From contig JAFGDK010000089.1 of NCBI GenBank assembly GCA_016932165.1, positions 1 to 64,000 on the forward strand: a stretch of 64,000 nt of DNA, in the 5' to 3' direction. This document shows positions 53,227 to 63,000 of this stretch, one piece after another. How positions within the stretch are numbered: the stretch's first letter is position 1; each line of letters opens with the position of its first letter. The notes under the pieces were generated by a model, which made no database searches, had not been told where the DNA came from, and was given only the letters and a program-made list of their open reading frames with translations. A program made the translations under genes and the position numbers. Source of the DNA: Anaerolineales bacterium. GTDB lineage: Bacteria; Chloroflexota; Anaerolineae; Anaerolineales; UBA11579.

Positions 53227-53897
53227 TGGAGATTATCCCGGGTGTTTATCAGCAAAAGAATGCGATCGTCAATTGGTACCTGATTGTTGAGGACCAAAAT
53301 ATCACCATGGTAGATGCCGGTGTACGTTCAACCTACCGGCAGGTAACAAATCTGATCCACTCATTGGGCAGACGAGTCACCGATCTTAGCAGGATATTGC
53401 TGACCCACGCGGATCTCGACCACGTTGGGGCGGCCCAGGCTTTGAAGCAAGCCAGTGGAGCAAAGGTTTTTGCCAGCCAGATCGCTGCACAAGCCCTGGC
53501 GGCAGGTCATTCCTCCCGCACCCTCAAGATGGGCATTCTGACACCGCTGTTTAGCCGGGTTGAACGCCTGAATGGCAGCATGCAGGTAGAGGTGGATGAA
53601 ATCCTATCAGACGGTCAGATTCTGCCGGTACTTGGCGGTCTGAAGGTGATCAAAACCCCGGGTCATACCCCGTGCCATCTTTCCTATTTTTCCTTAGAAT
53701 ATCAGCTGCTGTTTGCCGGAGATGCAGTCCGCAACCAACCGGATGCAGTTGGGTATAACCAGTCTAAACTGACCAATTGGGATCATCAGGTTATGCGCCA
53801 GTCTGTCAAAATGCTGGCAGACCTGAGACCTGAGATTGTGGCCTGCGGCCATGGACCGGTTGTATTCAATGCCCGGGAGAAATTTCCCCAAAGCTAA
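53226..53897 (+). CDS. Metallo-beta-lactamase-fold hydrolase
   Basis: A 223-residue MBL-fold protein with start at 53226 (AAGGAGG upstream; the track start lies within the DHOD-like gene). Metal ligands are in THADLDHVG (HxHxDH-type with Ala-Asp; first histidine kept, second position Asp), TPGHTPCH, FAGDAV and ACGHGPV. Glyoxalase II, quorum-quenching lactonases and many unknown hydrolases share this plan. Its one-base overlap with the DHOD-like gene indicates a two-gene operon ahead of metH. Confidence 0.85.
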   Translation: MEIIPGVYQQKNAIVNWYLIVEDQNITMVDAGVRSTYRQVTNLIHSLGRRVTDLSRILLTHADLDHVGAAQALKQASGAKVFASQIAAQALAAGHSSRTLKMGILTPLFSRVERLNGSMQVEVDEILSDGQILPVLGGLKVIKTPGHTPCHLSYFSLEYQLLFAGDAVRNQPDAVGYNQSKLTNWDHQVMRQSVKMLADLRPEIVACGHGPVVFNAREKFPQS

Positions 53898-53982
53898 CAG
53901 TTCATCACCCCTCTGTGATAAACTGCAGCACAATCAAAAGCGCAGTGCTTTGACCAAATTGATTTAATACAGGAAGCGTCTA

Positions 53983-56900
53983 ATGAAGAATTTAACCCAA
54001 TATACCCGCAAGGGGTTTATCCAAGCTTTGGAAGAGCGCGTCATGGTGTATGACGGCGCTAACGGTACCATGCTCCAGGCAATGAACCTGACTGCTGACG
54101 ATTTTGGCGGCGAGCAATTTAACGGCTGCTACGATTATCTGGCCATCTCCAAACCAGAAGCTGTCGAAGCAGTCCACCGGGCGTATTTTGAAGTTGGGGT
54201 CGATGTGGTTGAGACCAATACCTTTCGCGCTAACCCGCTGACCCTTGAGGAATATGGTCTTGGCGACCTGGCTTTCGAGATCAATAAAGCCGCCGCTGAA
54301 GTGGCGCGCAAAGCCGCGGAAGACTTCAGCACCTCTGAGCAGCCGCGCTTTGTGGCTGGCTCAATCGGCCCCTCAGGGATGCTGCCCTCGGCAGACGATC
54401 CCACCCTTTCAGACATCACCTATGACCAGCTGGTTGAAATCTTCCGGGTGCAGGCTGGCGGTTTGATTGCCGGGGGCGTGGATGTACTGCTGATCGAAAC
54501 CTCACAGGATATCCTCGAGGTCAAGGCCGCAATTGAGGGTATCCAGAAAGCCTTTGAGGACAGCGGCGAGGTGATCCCAATCCAGTGCCAGGTGACCCTG
54601 GATACCAGCGGCAGGATGCTGTTGGGTACTGATATTGCCTCGGCGCTGACTATTCTGGAGAAATTGCCGATTGCTGTGATCGGATTGAACTGCTCCACCG
54701 GCCCGGAACACATGCGTGAGCCGATCAGCTTTCTGGGCAAGAACGCCGCCCTGCCGGTCTCCGCAATTCCAAATGCAGGGCTGCCGCTGAATGTGGATGG
54801 GCAGGCTGTCTATCCGCTGGAGCCGGTCCCATACGCCGAAGCGATGCATGAATTTGTGACCAAATTTAATGTCAGCGTGGTGGGAGGATGCTGCGGTACC
54901 ACCCCGGCACACCTGGAGAAGCTGGTCGAGAAAGTGCACGGACAGCCCACTCCAGAAAGACCCCACCACAAACTTGCCCGGCTGTCTTCCTCGATTTCGG
55001 CAGTCGATATGGCCCAGGAACCGCGCCCTTTCCTGATCGGAGAACGGCTGAATGCCACCGGCAGTCGGGCTTTCAAACGCATGCTGCTGGCCAAAGATTG
55101 GGATGCGATGGTGGAACTGGCCCGAGACCAGATCAACGGCGGGGCGCACGCCCTGGATATCTCTGTGGCGGTGACAGAAGACCCGGATGAAATCGGCCTG
55201 ATGACCACCCTGGTCAAACGGTTAGCCATGAGCGTGGAAGCGCCCCTGGTCATCGACACGACCGAGCCGGAGGTGATGGAAGCCGCCCTCAAGGTGGCAC
55301 CGGGGCGCTGCCTGCTCAACTCTACCCACCTGGAAGCTGGCCCTGATAAACTGCACCGGGTACTGGAGATTGCCAAACGACACAATGCCGCAGTGTTGAT
55401 CTTGACGATTGATGAAGACGGCATGGCCAAGACAGTCGAGCGCAAGCTTGAGATCGCCAGACGCATCTATGAGTTTGCCGTCAACAAGTATTCTTTTGCC
55501 CCAGAAGACCTGGTCTACGACACACTCACCTTCCCGCTTTCTACTGGTGATCCAGAATTCGCCAACTCGGCTGTCGCCACGATCGACTCCATCCGCCAGA
55601 TTAAAGCTCAACTGCCGGGTGTGTTTACATCATTGGGCGTCAGCAATGTTTCCTTTGGGCTCAGCCCGGCAGCCCGTCCGGTCTTGAACAGCATGATGCT
55701 CCATTTTGCGGTCCAGGCTGGCCTGGATATGGCCATCGTACATGCTTCCAAGGTGCGTCCCTACGTAGAGATCCCGGAAGAAGAACGGAAGCTAATGGAA
55801 GACTTAATCTTCAACAAACGCCCCGATGCCCTGCAGCGGGTGATCGAGTTCTATCAGCATGTGCAGGTCAGCGATGAGACCGGCGCAGACCCAACCGAGG
55901 GGATGACCCCGGAAGAACGCCTGTACTGGAGCATCCTGCACCGCCATAAGGAGGGGGTTGAAGCGGCGATTGACGAGATCATCAACCGCAAAGAGATGGG
56001 CAGCGACCACGAATCGGCAGTCAACATCTTAAATAATACCCTCCTGCCGGCCATGAAAGAGGTCGGTGACCGCTTTGGAGCCGGGGAACTGATCCTGCCG
56101 TTTGTGCTCCAATCCGCCGAGGTGATGAAAAAGACCGTCTCCCATCTGGACAACTATCTGGAAAAACTTGAAGGTATCAGCAAGGGGAAGGTGGTATTGG
56201 CCACCGTATATGGGGATGTGCATGACATCGGCAAGAATCTGGTAAAAACCATTCTGGCCAATAATGGCTATGAAGTTGTTGACCTGGGAAAACAGGTCCC
56301 TGCCGATACCATCATCAGCAAAGCCGAGGAAGTTGGTGCCGATGCAATCGGTTTGAGCGCCCTGCTGGTTAGCACTAGCAAACAAATGCCGCTGATCGTG
56401 AATCAATTGCAGCGCCGGGGAATGGAGATTCCCGTGCTGATCGGCGGAGCCGCCATCAACCGCCGCTTTGGCTGGCGAATTTTACAGACCGAGTCAGGGG
56501 TTCTGTATCCACCAGGCGTGTTCTACTGCGCAGATGCCTTCGAAGGCCTCAGTGTGATGGAAAGGCTTGTGGACGAGGAAAAGCGTCAAGGACTATTGGA
56601 AGAACTTGTCGCCAAAGCAGAAACAGAACTGGATCGAAAACCGAGGGCAAAAAAGGCTGTCGCAGAGGTTGCCAGCCGGGTGCCCCCAGCAAAATCAATC
56701 CCCAACGTGCCTGGGTGGGGACCGCGATTGGTAGCAGAAATGCCGCTCCAGATGGTCTTCGAACACCTCTCAATCAAGGAATTATTCCGTCTCTCCTGGG
56801 GGGCGAAAAACACCCGCGGCGAAGAATGGGAGAGATTGCAGCGAGAGTTCCAAGGCCGTTTGGACCGCATGAAGCGCGAAGCGCAGCAAACCGGCTGGCT

Positions 56901-57489
56901 CAAACCGCAGGGCGTCTATGGGTATTGGCCTGCCCAGGCGGAAGGAAATGATCTCCTCATCTACGCCCCGGATTCACTCTCCGGAACTCCATCAGAGATT
57001 GCCCGTTTCAGCTTCCCGCGGCAGGGGGCAGGAGAAGGGCTGTGTCTGGCGGATTATTTTTCAGCGGCAGATTCAGGCCGGATGGATGTGGTTGCCCTGC
57101 AGGTGGTGACTGTTGGTCAGCAAGCCACAGACCAATTTGATGCCTTGCAGGAAGAAGGCGATTATTCTGCAGGGTATTACGTTCACGGGCTGGCGGTGCA
57201 AACTGCGGAGGCCGCTGCAGAATACCTGCACCGGCATATTAGACGGGAACTAGGCCTGCCTGAGGGTCAGGGGAAGCGCTACTCCTGGGGCTACCCAGCG
57301 ATCCCGGACCTGGACGACCACCGGATTGTCTTCAATCTGCTCCCCGCTGAAGAGCAGTTGGGCATGTCGCTGACCTCTGCTTTTCAGCTTGTTCCAGAAC
57401 AATCCACTGCTGCAATCGTGATCCACCATCCGGAGGCAAAGTATTACAGCACCGGCACCAGCCGGGTAGAACAGCTCATGGGTGAGTAG
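53983..57489 (+). CDS. metH: Cobalamin-dependent methionine synthase
   Basis: An 1168-residue four-module enzyme that methylates homocysteine using methyl-THF through cobalamin. The homocysteine module (about 15-330) has zinc ligands Cys237, Cys303 and Cys304 (GLNCSTGP, GGCCGTT). The pterin module (about 345-620) includes FLIGERLNATGSRAFKRML and LVIDTTEPE. The cobalamin module has DVHDIGKN with the cobalt-binding His747. A reactivation domain (about 890-1168) includes RYSWGYPAIPDLDDH, the AdoMet site. The start has AGGAAG upstream. It lies in a methionine/one-carbon neighbourhood with the HMT-MTHFR fusion. Confidence 0.97.
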   Translation: MKNLTQYTRKGFIQALEERVMVYDGANGTMLQAMNLTADDFGGEQFNGCYDYLAISKPEAVEAVHRAYFEVGVDVVETNTFRANPLTLEEYGLGDLAFEINKAAAEVARKAAEDFSTSEQPRFVAGSIGPSGMLPSADDPTLSDITYDQLVEIFRVQAGGLIAGGVDVLLIETSQDILEVKAAIEGIQKAFEDSGEVIPIQCQVTLDTSGRMLLGTDIASALTILEKLPIAVIGLNCSTGPEHMREPISFLGKNAALPVSAIPNAGLPLNVDGQAVYPLEPVPYAEAMHEFVTKFNVSVVGGCCGTTPAHLEKLVEKVHGQPTPERPHHKLARLSSSISAVDMAQEPRPFLIGERLNATGSRAFKRMLLAKDWDAMVELARDQINGGAHALDISVAVTEDPDEIGLMTTLVKRLAMSVEAPLVIDTTEPEVMEAALKVAPGRCLLNSTHLEAGPDKLHRVLEIAKRHNAAVLILTIDEDGMAKTVERKLEIARRIYEFAVNKYSFAPEDLVYDTLTFPLSTGDPEFANSAVATIDSIRQIKAQLPGVFTSLGVSNVSFGLSPAARPVLNSMMLHFAVQAGLDMAIVHASKVRPYVEIPEEERKLMEDLIFNKRPDALQRVIEFYQHVQVSDETGADPTEGMTPEERLYWSILHRHKEGVEAAIDEIINRKEMGSDHESAVNILNNTLLPAMKEVGDRFGAGELILPFVLQSAEVMKKTVSHLDNYLEKLEGISKGKVVLATVYGDVHDIGKNLVKTILANNGYEVVDLGKQVPADTIISKAEEVGADAIGLSALLVSTSKQMPLIVNQLQRRGMEIPVLIGGAAINRRFGWRILQTESGVLYPPGVFYCADAFEGLSVMERLVDEEKRQGLLEELVAKAETELDRKPRAKKAVAEVASRVPPAKSIPNVPGWGPRLVAEMPLQMVFEHLSIKELFRLSWGAKNTRGEEWERLQREFQGRLDRMKREAQQTGWLKPQGVYGYWPAQAEGNDLLIYAPDSLSGTPSEIARFSFPRQGAGEGLCLADYFSAADSGRMDVVALQVVTVGQQATDQFDALQEEGDYSAGYYVHGLAVQTAEAAAEYLHRHIRRELGLPEGQGKRYSWGYPAIPDLDDHRIVFNLLPAEEQLGMSLTSAFQLVPEQSTAAIVIHHPEAKYYSTGTSRVEQLMGE

Positions 57490-57508
57490 AGGTAGCAGGA
57501 TAGATGAA

Positions 57509-57551
57509 GATATCAAATGAGGCGCAGTTACGCTGCGCCTCATTTGATATC
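57509..57551. terminator. 19-bp perfect hairpin between metH and helicase genes
   Basis: GATATCAAATGAGGCGCAG pairs perfectly with its complement over TTACG. It lies between two convergent genes and ends both. Its inner part, GGCGCAG..ACGCTGCGCCTCA, recurs at 58946-58967. Confidence 0.8.
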
Positions 57552-57560
57552 TGGCAAAAG

Positions 57561-58772
57561 CTACCGTGCCCGCTGTATTGAACGGTGTGATTGCTTATTC
57601 TGATTACGCGGCGGCTGTTTTTGGTTATTTTGCGGATTTTCTGGTTTGGGAGCGCTGTAATCAAAATCTTCCAAAGTGCGCCGCGCCAAATCTTGTTTCA
57701 TAATCTTTTCAATCTTGCGGACCAGGTCGCTATCATCCGGCGTGGTCAGGGTAAAGGCGTCACCGGTCCGTTTGGCTCTGCCAGTACGCCCGATGCGGTG
57801 GATGTAAGCATCGGCAGTATCCGGCATGTCGAAGTTGATCACATGCGAGATCGAGTCAATATCCAGGCCGCGGGCAGCGATATCGGTTGCCACCATGATC
57901 TGGAAACTTCCCTGTTTGAAGCTCTTTAGCGCACTGGTGCGCTGGCTCTGACTGCGGTTACCGTGCAGGCTGGTGGCATTGTATCCGGCGCGGGTTAGCT
58001 GTTTGGAAAGCCGCTGAGCCCGGTGTTTTGTGCGGGTGAACACCAGAATAGAATCGGTTTTTGTTTCTTCCAGCAGGCGGAAGAGTAAATCCTTTTTAAG
58101 ATGCTGGGGAACAGGGTAAAGGGTATGAGATACAGTATGTGCCGGACGGACGATACCGATGGCTACCCGTTGGGGGTCATGCAGGGTTTGCTTTGCCAGC
58201 TGCTCAATTTCATTGGGGAAGGTGGCTGAGAAGAGCATACTCTGACGTTTGTTGGGAAGGAAGTTGAGGATCCGGCGGATATCTGGTAGAAAGCCCATAT
58301 CCAGCATTCTATCTGCTTCGTCCAACACCAGTATTTCAATATTGTTCAGAAGGGCGTGGCCGTTGTGAATATGGTCCAGCAGGCGCCCTGGGCAGGCAAC
58401 AACGATTTCAACGCCGCGCCGCAGGGCATCGATCTGCTCACCGGGTTTTACACCGCCATAAACCGCTGCACTGCGCAGATTGGTAGCGCGCCCAAGCTGG
58501 ACGATGCTCTGGTGGATCTGGTCTGCCAGTTCACGGGTAGGGGTGATGATCAGTGCCCGCGTGCGGTTGCGCGGCCCTTTTAGCAGCTTGTGCAAGATCG
58601 GCAGCACGAAAGCGGCTGTTTTACCAGTGCCGGTTTGAGCGGTACAGATCAAATCGTGCCCGGCAAGGGCTAGCGGAATCGCTGATTCCTGGATGGGGGT
58701 AGGGTTTTGATAACCTGCCTGGCGGATTCCGGCATTTAAGCGGGAATCGAGATTGAACTGTTCGAAGTTCAT
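57561..58772 (-). CDS. DEAD-box RNA helicase
   Basis: A 403-residue helicase of the RhlE/CshA type. The Q motif (GYQNPTPIQ), motif I AQTGTGKT, Ia PTRELA, II LDEAD, III SAT (FSATFP), V DIAARGLD and VI HRIGRTGR are all intact. The C terminus is a short basic, Asn/Gln-rich tail (NNQKQPPRNQNKQ) that could bind RNA. It unwinds short RNA duplexes in ribosome assembly or mRNA decay. The strong promoter and the leader of about 95 nt suggest regulation by cold or by RNA structure. Confidence 0.95.
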   Translation of the reverse strand: MNFEQFNLDSRLNAGIRQAGYQNPTPIQESAIPLALAGHDLICTAQTGTGKTAAFVLPILHKLLKGPRNRTRALIITPTRELADQIHQSIVQLGRATNLRSAAVYGGVKPGEQIDALRRGVEIVVACPGRLLDHIHNGHALLNNIEILVLDEADRMLDMGFLPDIRRILNFLPNKRQSMLFSATFPNEIEQLAKQTLHDPQRVAIGIVRPAHTVSHTLYPVPQHLKKDLLFRLLEETKTDSILVFTRTKHRAQRLSKQLTRAGYNATSLHGNRSQSQRTSALKSFKQGSFQIMVATDIAARGLDIDSISHVINFDMPDTADAYIHRIGRTGRAKRTGDAFTLTTPDDSDLVRKIEKIMKQDLARRTLEDFDYSAPKPENPQNNQKQPPRNQNKQSHRSIQRAR

Positions 58773-58876
58773 GATTTTTCCTCGTATTCAGAAGCCAAGC
58801 GGATGTCAGGGAAATCGGGCGGCGCCCAAAAGATAACAACAACGAAGACTGCTGGGTAGTTTATTAAACGGAGCTA

Positions 58877-58905
58877 ACAATACTTCATAGTGATGTGGCT
58901 GTCAA
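58877..58905 (-). promoter_or_regulatory. Promoter of the DEAD-box helicase gene
   Basis: On the minus strand a consensus TTGACA (58900-58905), a 17-bp spacer and TATTGT (58877-58882) are seen. The start would be near 58870, about 98 nt before the ATG. Confidence 0.8.
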
Positions 58906-58938
58906 GCCTTATCTTACCGCTTGAAAGGGCATAACCCC

Positions 58939-58965
58939 CAAAAAAGGCGCAGCAACGCTGCGCCT
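58939..58965 (-). terminator. Terminator after thioredoxin-like gene
   Basis: AGGCGCAGC and GCTGCGCCT form a 9-bp stem with a 3-nt loop and are followed on the minus strand by TTTTTGGGGG. It is 32 bp past the stop. The core is nearly identical to that of the hairpin at 57520-57541. Confidence 0.85.
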
Positions 58966-58996
58966 CAACTGGCTGCTGCTGTCCAACGACTGCGAC

Positions 58997-59830
58997 CTAA
59001 AACAACACCGAGGCTAGCTCATTGCGATACTGGCGGGTATCAGGGTCGTTCTGATCCATCAGCACCAGCAGGCCGACCATCGCCCGGCGAACCTCACCGC
59101 CGCAGTAATTTTTATTCTGGCGCAGGATACCGAGAAACCCATCCGCCGCGGCAGGCAGATTGCCCTTGGCGACCAGGCTGAGAGACCGCACGAAACCAAT
59201 CATCAGGTCGTGTTCCTCAACGCTCTCCGGGTTTTCAAGATGCAGGCTGATCGAACGGGCCAGGTCGGCTAGTGATTCGGCATCGGAAAGCTGCTTGCTG
59301 GCCGGGAAGTCCATCAAGACCGCCAGCGCATCAACGGTTTCACCCTGCAATAGCAGCGATTTTGCCAGGCCAAGTAAGGCGGCGCCATTGTCGGGATCAG
59401 ATTTTAAGGTTTTCTGGAAAGCCAAAGCCGCCTGCTGGTAGTTTTTCATCCCCAGCAGCCCTTCAGCGCGCTCCAGTTCCAGGTTGCTGGCAGCAGGCAC
59501 CAGGTTCCGGAGGAATGTACGCACAAAGGCCTCGGATTGCAATCCGACGAATTCGTTAACCAGCTGTCCCCGGTAGAAAGCTTTGATCGTCGGCAGGCTG
59601 CGCACGCTCAACTGGATGATTAGATTGGGATTTTCGTCCGCATTTACCTTGGCCAGACGGAACCCACCTTTCATCTCCCGGGCCAGTTTTTCCAGGATTG
59701 GTGTCAGCAGGTGGCATGGCTGGCACCATTGCGCCCAGAGATCCACTACCACCGGCACGGTATTGGAATAGACAATCACATCATTCTGGAAGCTGGCTTC
59801 TGTCACTTCAATTATGTGTTCCGAGGTCAT
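58997..59830 (-). CDS. Thioredoxin-domain protein with TPR tail (CnoX/YbbN-like)
   Basis: A 277-residue protein. Residues about 1-110 form a thioredoxin domain with WAQWCQPCHLLTPIL (active CxxC as CQPC) and the cis-proline block RSLPTIKAF. The remainder is helical, with TPR-like repeats (YQQAALAFQKTLKSDPDNGAALLGLAKSLLLQGE) and a final unit rich in charged residues. This matches CnoX/YbbN, a holdase that protects proteins from oxidation and hands them to GroEL or DnaK. Cytosolic; single gene with its own terminator. Confidence 0.93.
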   Translation of the reverse strand: MTSEHIIEVTEASFQNDVIVYSNTVPVVVDLWAQWCQPCHLLTPILEKLAREMKGGFRLAKVNADENPNLIIQLSVRSLPTIKAFYRGQLVNEFVGLQSEAFVRTFLRNLVPAASNLELERAEGLLGMKNYQQAALAFQKTLKSDPDNGAALLGLAKSLLLQGETVDALAVLMDFPASKQLSDAESLADLARSISLHLENPESVEEHDLMIGFVRSLSLVAKGNLPAAADGFLGILRQNKNYCGGEVRRAMVGLLVLMDQNDPDTRQYRNELASVLF

Positions 59831-60028
59831 ATCTAGCTTAATCGTACCAAAAGTTTATTAGAAATGGGTAGGCATTTGTGGCCATTTTCTATGATATTTT
59901 AAATGACAGCAGACAGTTTGCAACAGGGGGAGGGTGGTGATGGAATCAGCGCCATTATAAGTTCAATAATAGCAGCCCGGAACTTAGCAAGGGGATAAGA
60001 CGTTAATCCTATGCGGCAAGGAATCTGG

Positions 60029-60056
60029 TTGCCTTTATTTCCCCTGCCATTATAAT
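60029..60056 (+). promoter_or_regulatory. Promoter of alpha-2-macroglobulin-like gene
   Basis: TTGCCT (60029-60034), a 16-bp spacer and TATAAT (60051-60056) lie 41 bp before the ATG. Confidence 0.7.
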
Positions 60057-60097
60057 GAAAATGCGCCAAACACTATTGGTAGAAAAGGCGGTTTGAG

Positions 60098-63000
60098 ATG
60101 AAAAAAATTTTCCAAACGTTAGCTCCTCCGATCCTGATCTTGCTGGCCCTTAGCGGCTGCAATTTCCCCACACCAGGCGCGGACGCAACCCTGCTGCCGG
60201 AGGAGAATATCCTCCCGGCAGTTTCAGTCGGCCCGTTAGCGCCAGAAGTAGTAGAGACGGTCCCCGCGGCTGGCAGCCGCATCCCGGTGGCTGGTGAAGT
60301 TTCGATCTATTTCAACCAGCCGATGGACCGCGCCTCAGTAGAGAGTGCAGTGTCTGCCTCCCCCGCACTAAATGGTGTTTTCACCTGGATGGACGACCTG
60401 CACCTGGTGTTTCAACCCGCTCAACCCTGGCAGCCGGCTGCTTCCCAGGAGATCACCATCGGCACCGGAGCTAAATCAAAAGAGGGGTTAGCGCTGCAAT
60501 CACCAGTTTCATGGCACTACCAAACGGCAGACTATCTTCGATTGGTACAGGCTTTGCCACAGGACCAAACCCAAGAGATTGACCCGGAATCGCCCATCGT
60601 CGCTTCATTCAACCAACCGGTGGTGCCATTGGGCGTATCCACTGATGATCTGCCCGCGGGTTTTTCCCTCTCGCCAGCAGCCGATGGGCGCGGCGAGTGG
60701 TTGAATACCAGCACATACATTTTCTACCCAAATCCGGCCCTCACCGGCGGGCAGGAATACACCGCCACCCTCAATCCTGACCTCACCAGTGTCGGCGGGA
60801 CTGCATTGGAGTCCGGCGCCAGCTGGAAATTTGTCACCCTGCAGCCCGGCTACCAAACCTTTTCCCCTGCTTTGAATGAACTCCATGTCCGGTTGGATAC
60901 CCAGGTTGTCGTGACTTTCAATCAAGCGATGAATCCCTCCAGCGTAGAGGCCAATTTTAGGATGTCAGACCTGAGCAACCAGCCAGTTAAGGGGAAATTC
61001 ACCTGGTCGGAGGACCTGACAGAGATGACCTTCATGCCAGACGGTTTGCTGCGGCGTGGGGAACGGTACACCTACACTATCCAGGGGGGTGTGGTCTCAG
61101 CCGGCGGCACCCCGATCAATCAGGACCTTTCTCAAAGTTTTTTTGCCACAGAGGAACTCTTTGTCCTCGAAACCAGCCCGAAAGATGGCGGACAGAAAGA
61201 ATATTACACCAGTGTTGAAATTAAATTTAACGCCCCACTGGATATCCCAAATCCTGACGACCTGGTGGTTGTTACACCGGATGTAAAACCCCGTATCACT
61301 GTAACTGGGGATAGCATCCGTCTTTATGGTAATTTTGAGGCTGAAGAAAGCTACACCGTCACTGTGAACGGCGAGGTCAAAGACATCTGGGGGGATACCC
61401 TGGGATATGAATACAACTTCTCATTCACTGGTGCGCCGCTGCGTGAAGCCTTCAGGCCAGCTACTTATCAGGGCAGCGGGGTTTTGTTTGTCAACCCAGA
61501 CCAGCCTGTTATCTCCGCCCAGGTGGTCAATGTTGAGCAGGTCTTGGTGACGGCCGGGGCAGTAAGCTTTGATGAGTTCCGCCAGATTGAGCATTATGCC
61601 GCTTACGATGACCGGCAGCAATATCAACCAGCCAACCTGACCCGCAATTTGCAAACCCTAGAAATTGAACGCAACCGCAACCAGATCGTAGGCTTGGCAT
61701 TGAACACCGGCCGCGGGTTGCAGCCCGGAATCTACTGGGTTTCGATGGAACCCGTCCCTGCGCTGGAATTTTACCCGGCCGCCACCACCTGGGCAGTGGT
61801 CAGCCACGTGCAAATGGTGCTCAAAGTGAGTGCCACCAATGCATTGGTGTGGGCAGTAGATACGCGCACCGGCGCGCCGGTCAACGGCCAACCAGTGCGG
61901 ATCACCGATCAATCGGGGACACTGCTGGCCTCAGGTATGACCGACGGAATAGGACTGTTCAGCACCGAGTTGGCCCCCAGGGAATCTTACGATGGCCGCA
62001 TATATGCTGAACTGGGTAACCCTGGTGATGACCTCTATTCTCTGGCGATGAGTTCGTGGTCTATGGGTCTCTCTAGGTGGGATTTTGGGTATTATGCCTA
62101 TATTGCCCCTCCGCAAAACGATTATTACCTCTACACCGACCGGCCGATCTACCGGCCTGGGCAAGAGGTCTCATTCAAAGTAATTGTGCGGGAAGAATAC
62201 AACGGGCGATATCGCCTGCCTGGGACGAATGATGTTGAAATCATGGTGCGGGATGGCAGTGGAGTTGAATTGGAGACCCTGGTGCTGCCGCTGTCAGAAT
62301 TTGGCACCGCAAGCGGTACTTATCAATTGCCGGAGGGCGCAATCCCCGGATTTTATGAATTTACGCCCATCGAAGACTATTATGTTCAAGGGGTTACCTT
62401 CCAGGTGGCGGAATATCGCAAACCTGAAATTGATCTGAACCTGGCTTTCAGCCAGGAGAATGTGCTGGCCGGCGACCAGCTGAACGCCGAGATCACCAGC
62501 CTATATTTCTTTGATGCCCCTGCAGCTGGCAGCGAGATCGGCTGGAATCTGTATGCGCGAGATGGATATTTCGCCCTGCCGGGCTATCATGTCGGCCCTT
62601 CCGACGGGTTCCGCTATTCATTCTTGTATCCCGGGATTTCTCAACTCGGAGAACACCTCATCGGCGGGAATGGGGTTACCGGTGATGAGGGGCGTTTTGC
62701 GATCAGCACACCATCCCAGCCGTCAGACCAAACTCAAATTTATACCCTTGAAACAGTCATCCAGGATGAAAGCGGAATGCTGGTTGCCAACCGAGCTACA
62801 ACAACCGTACATCCTGAGCGGATCTATATCGGGTTAAGCGCAGATTCCTGGATCGGTCAAGCCGGTGCTGAAATGGGCTTCGATGTGCGTGTGGTGGATT
62901 GGGAGAAACGGTCTGCCGGCGTACAGAACCTGACAGCCACTTTTGGTACCGTCACCTGGGAACTGGCCTCAGCGGACCTCAGTGGATTTCCGACATATGA

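Noticed and set aside
53898-53925. Hairpin before metH as possible riboswitch or attenuator
   Set aside because: Only a short interrupted stem (CAGTT, ATCAC with GTGAT, AACTG) with no conserved cobalamin or SAM riboswitch core and no T-tract.
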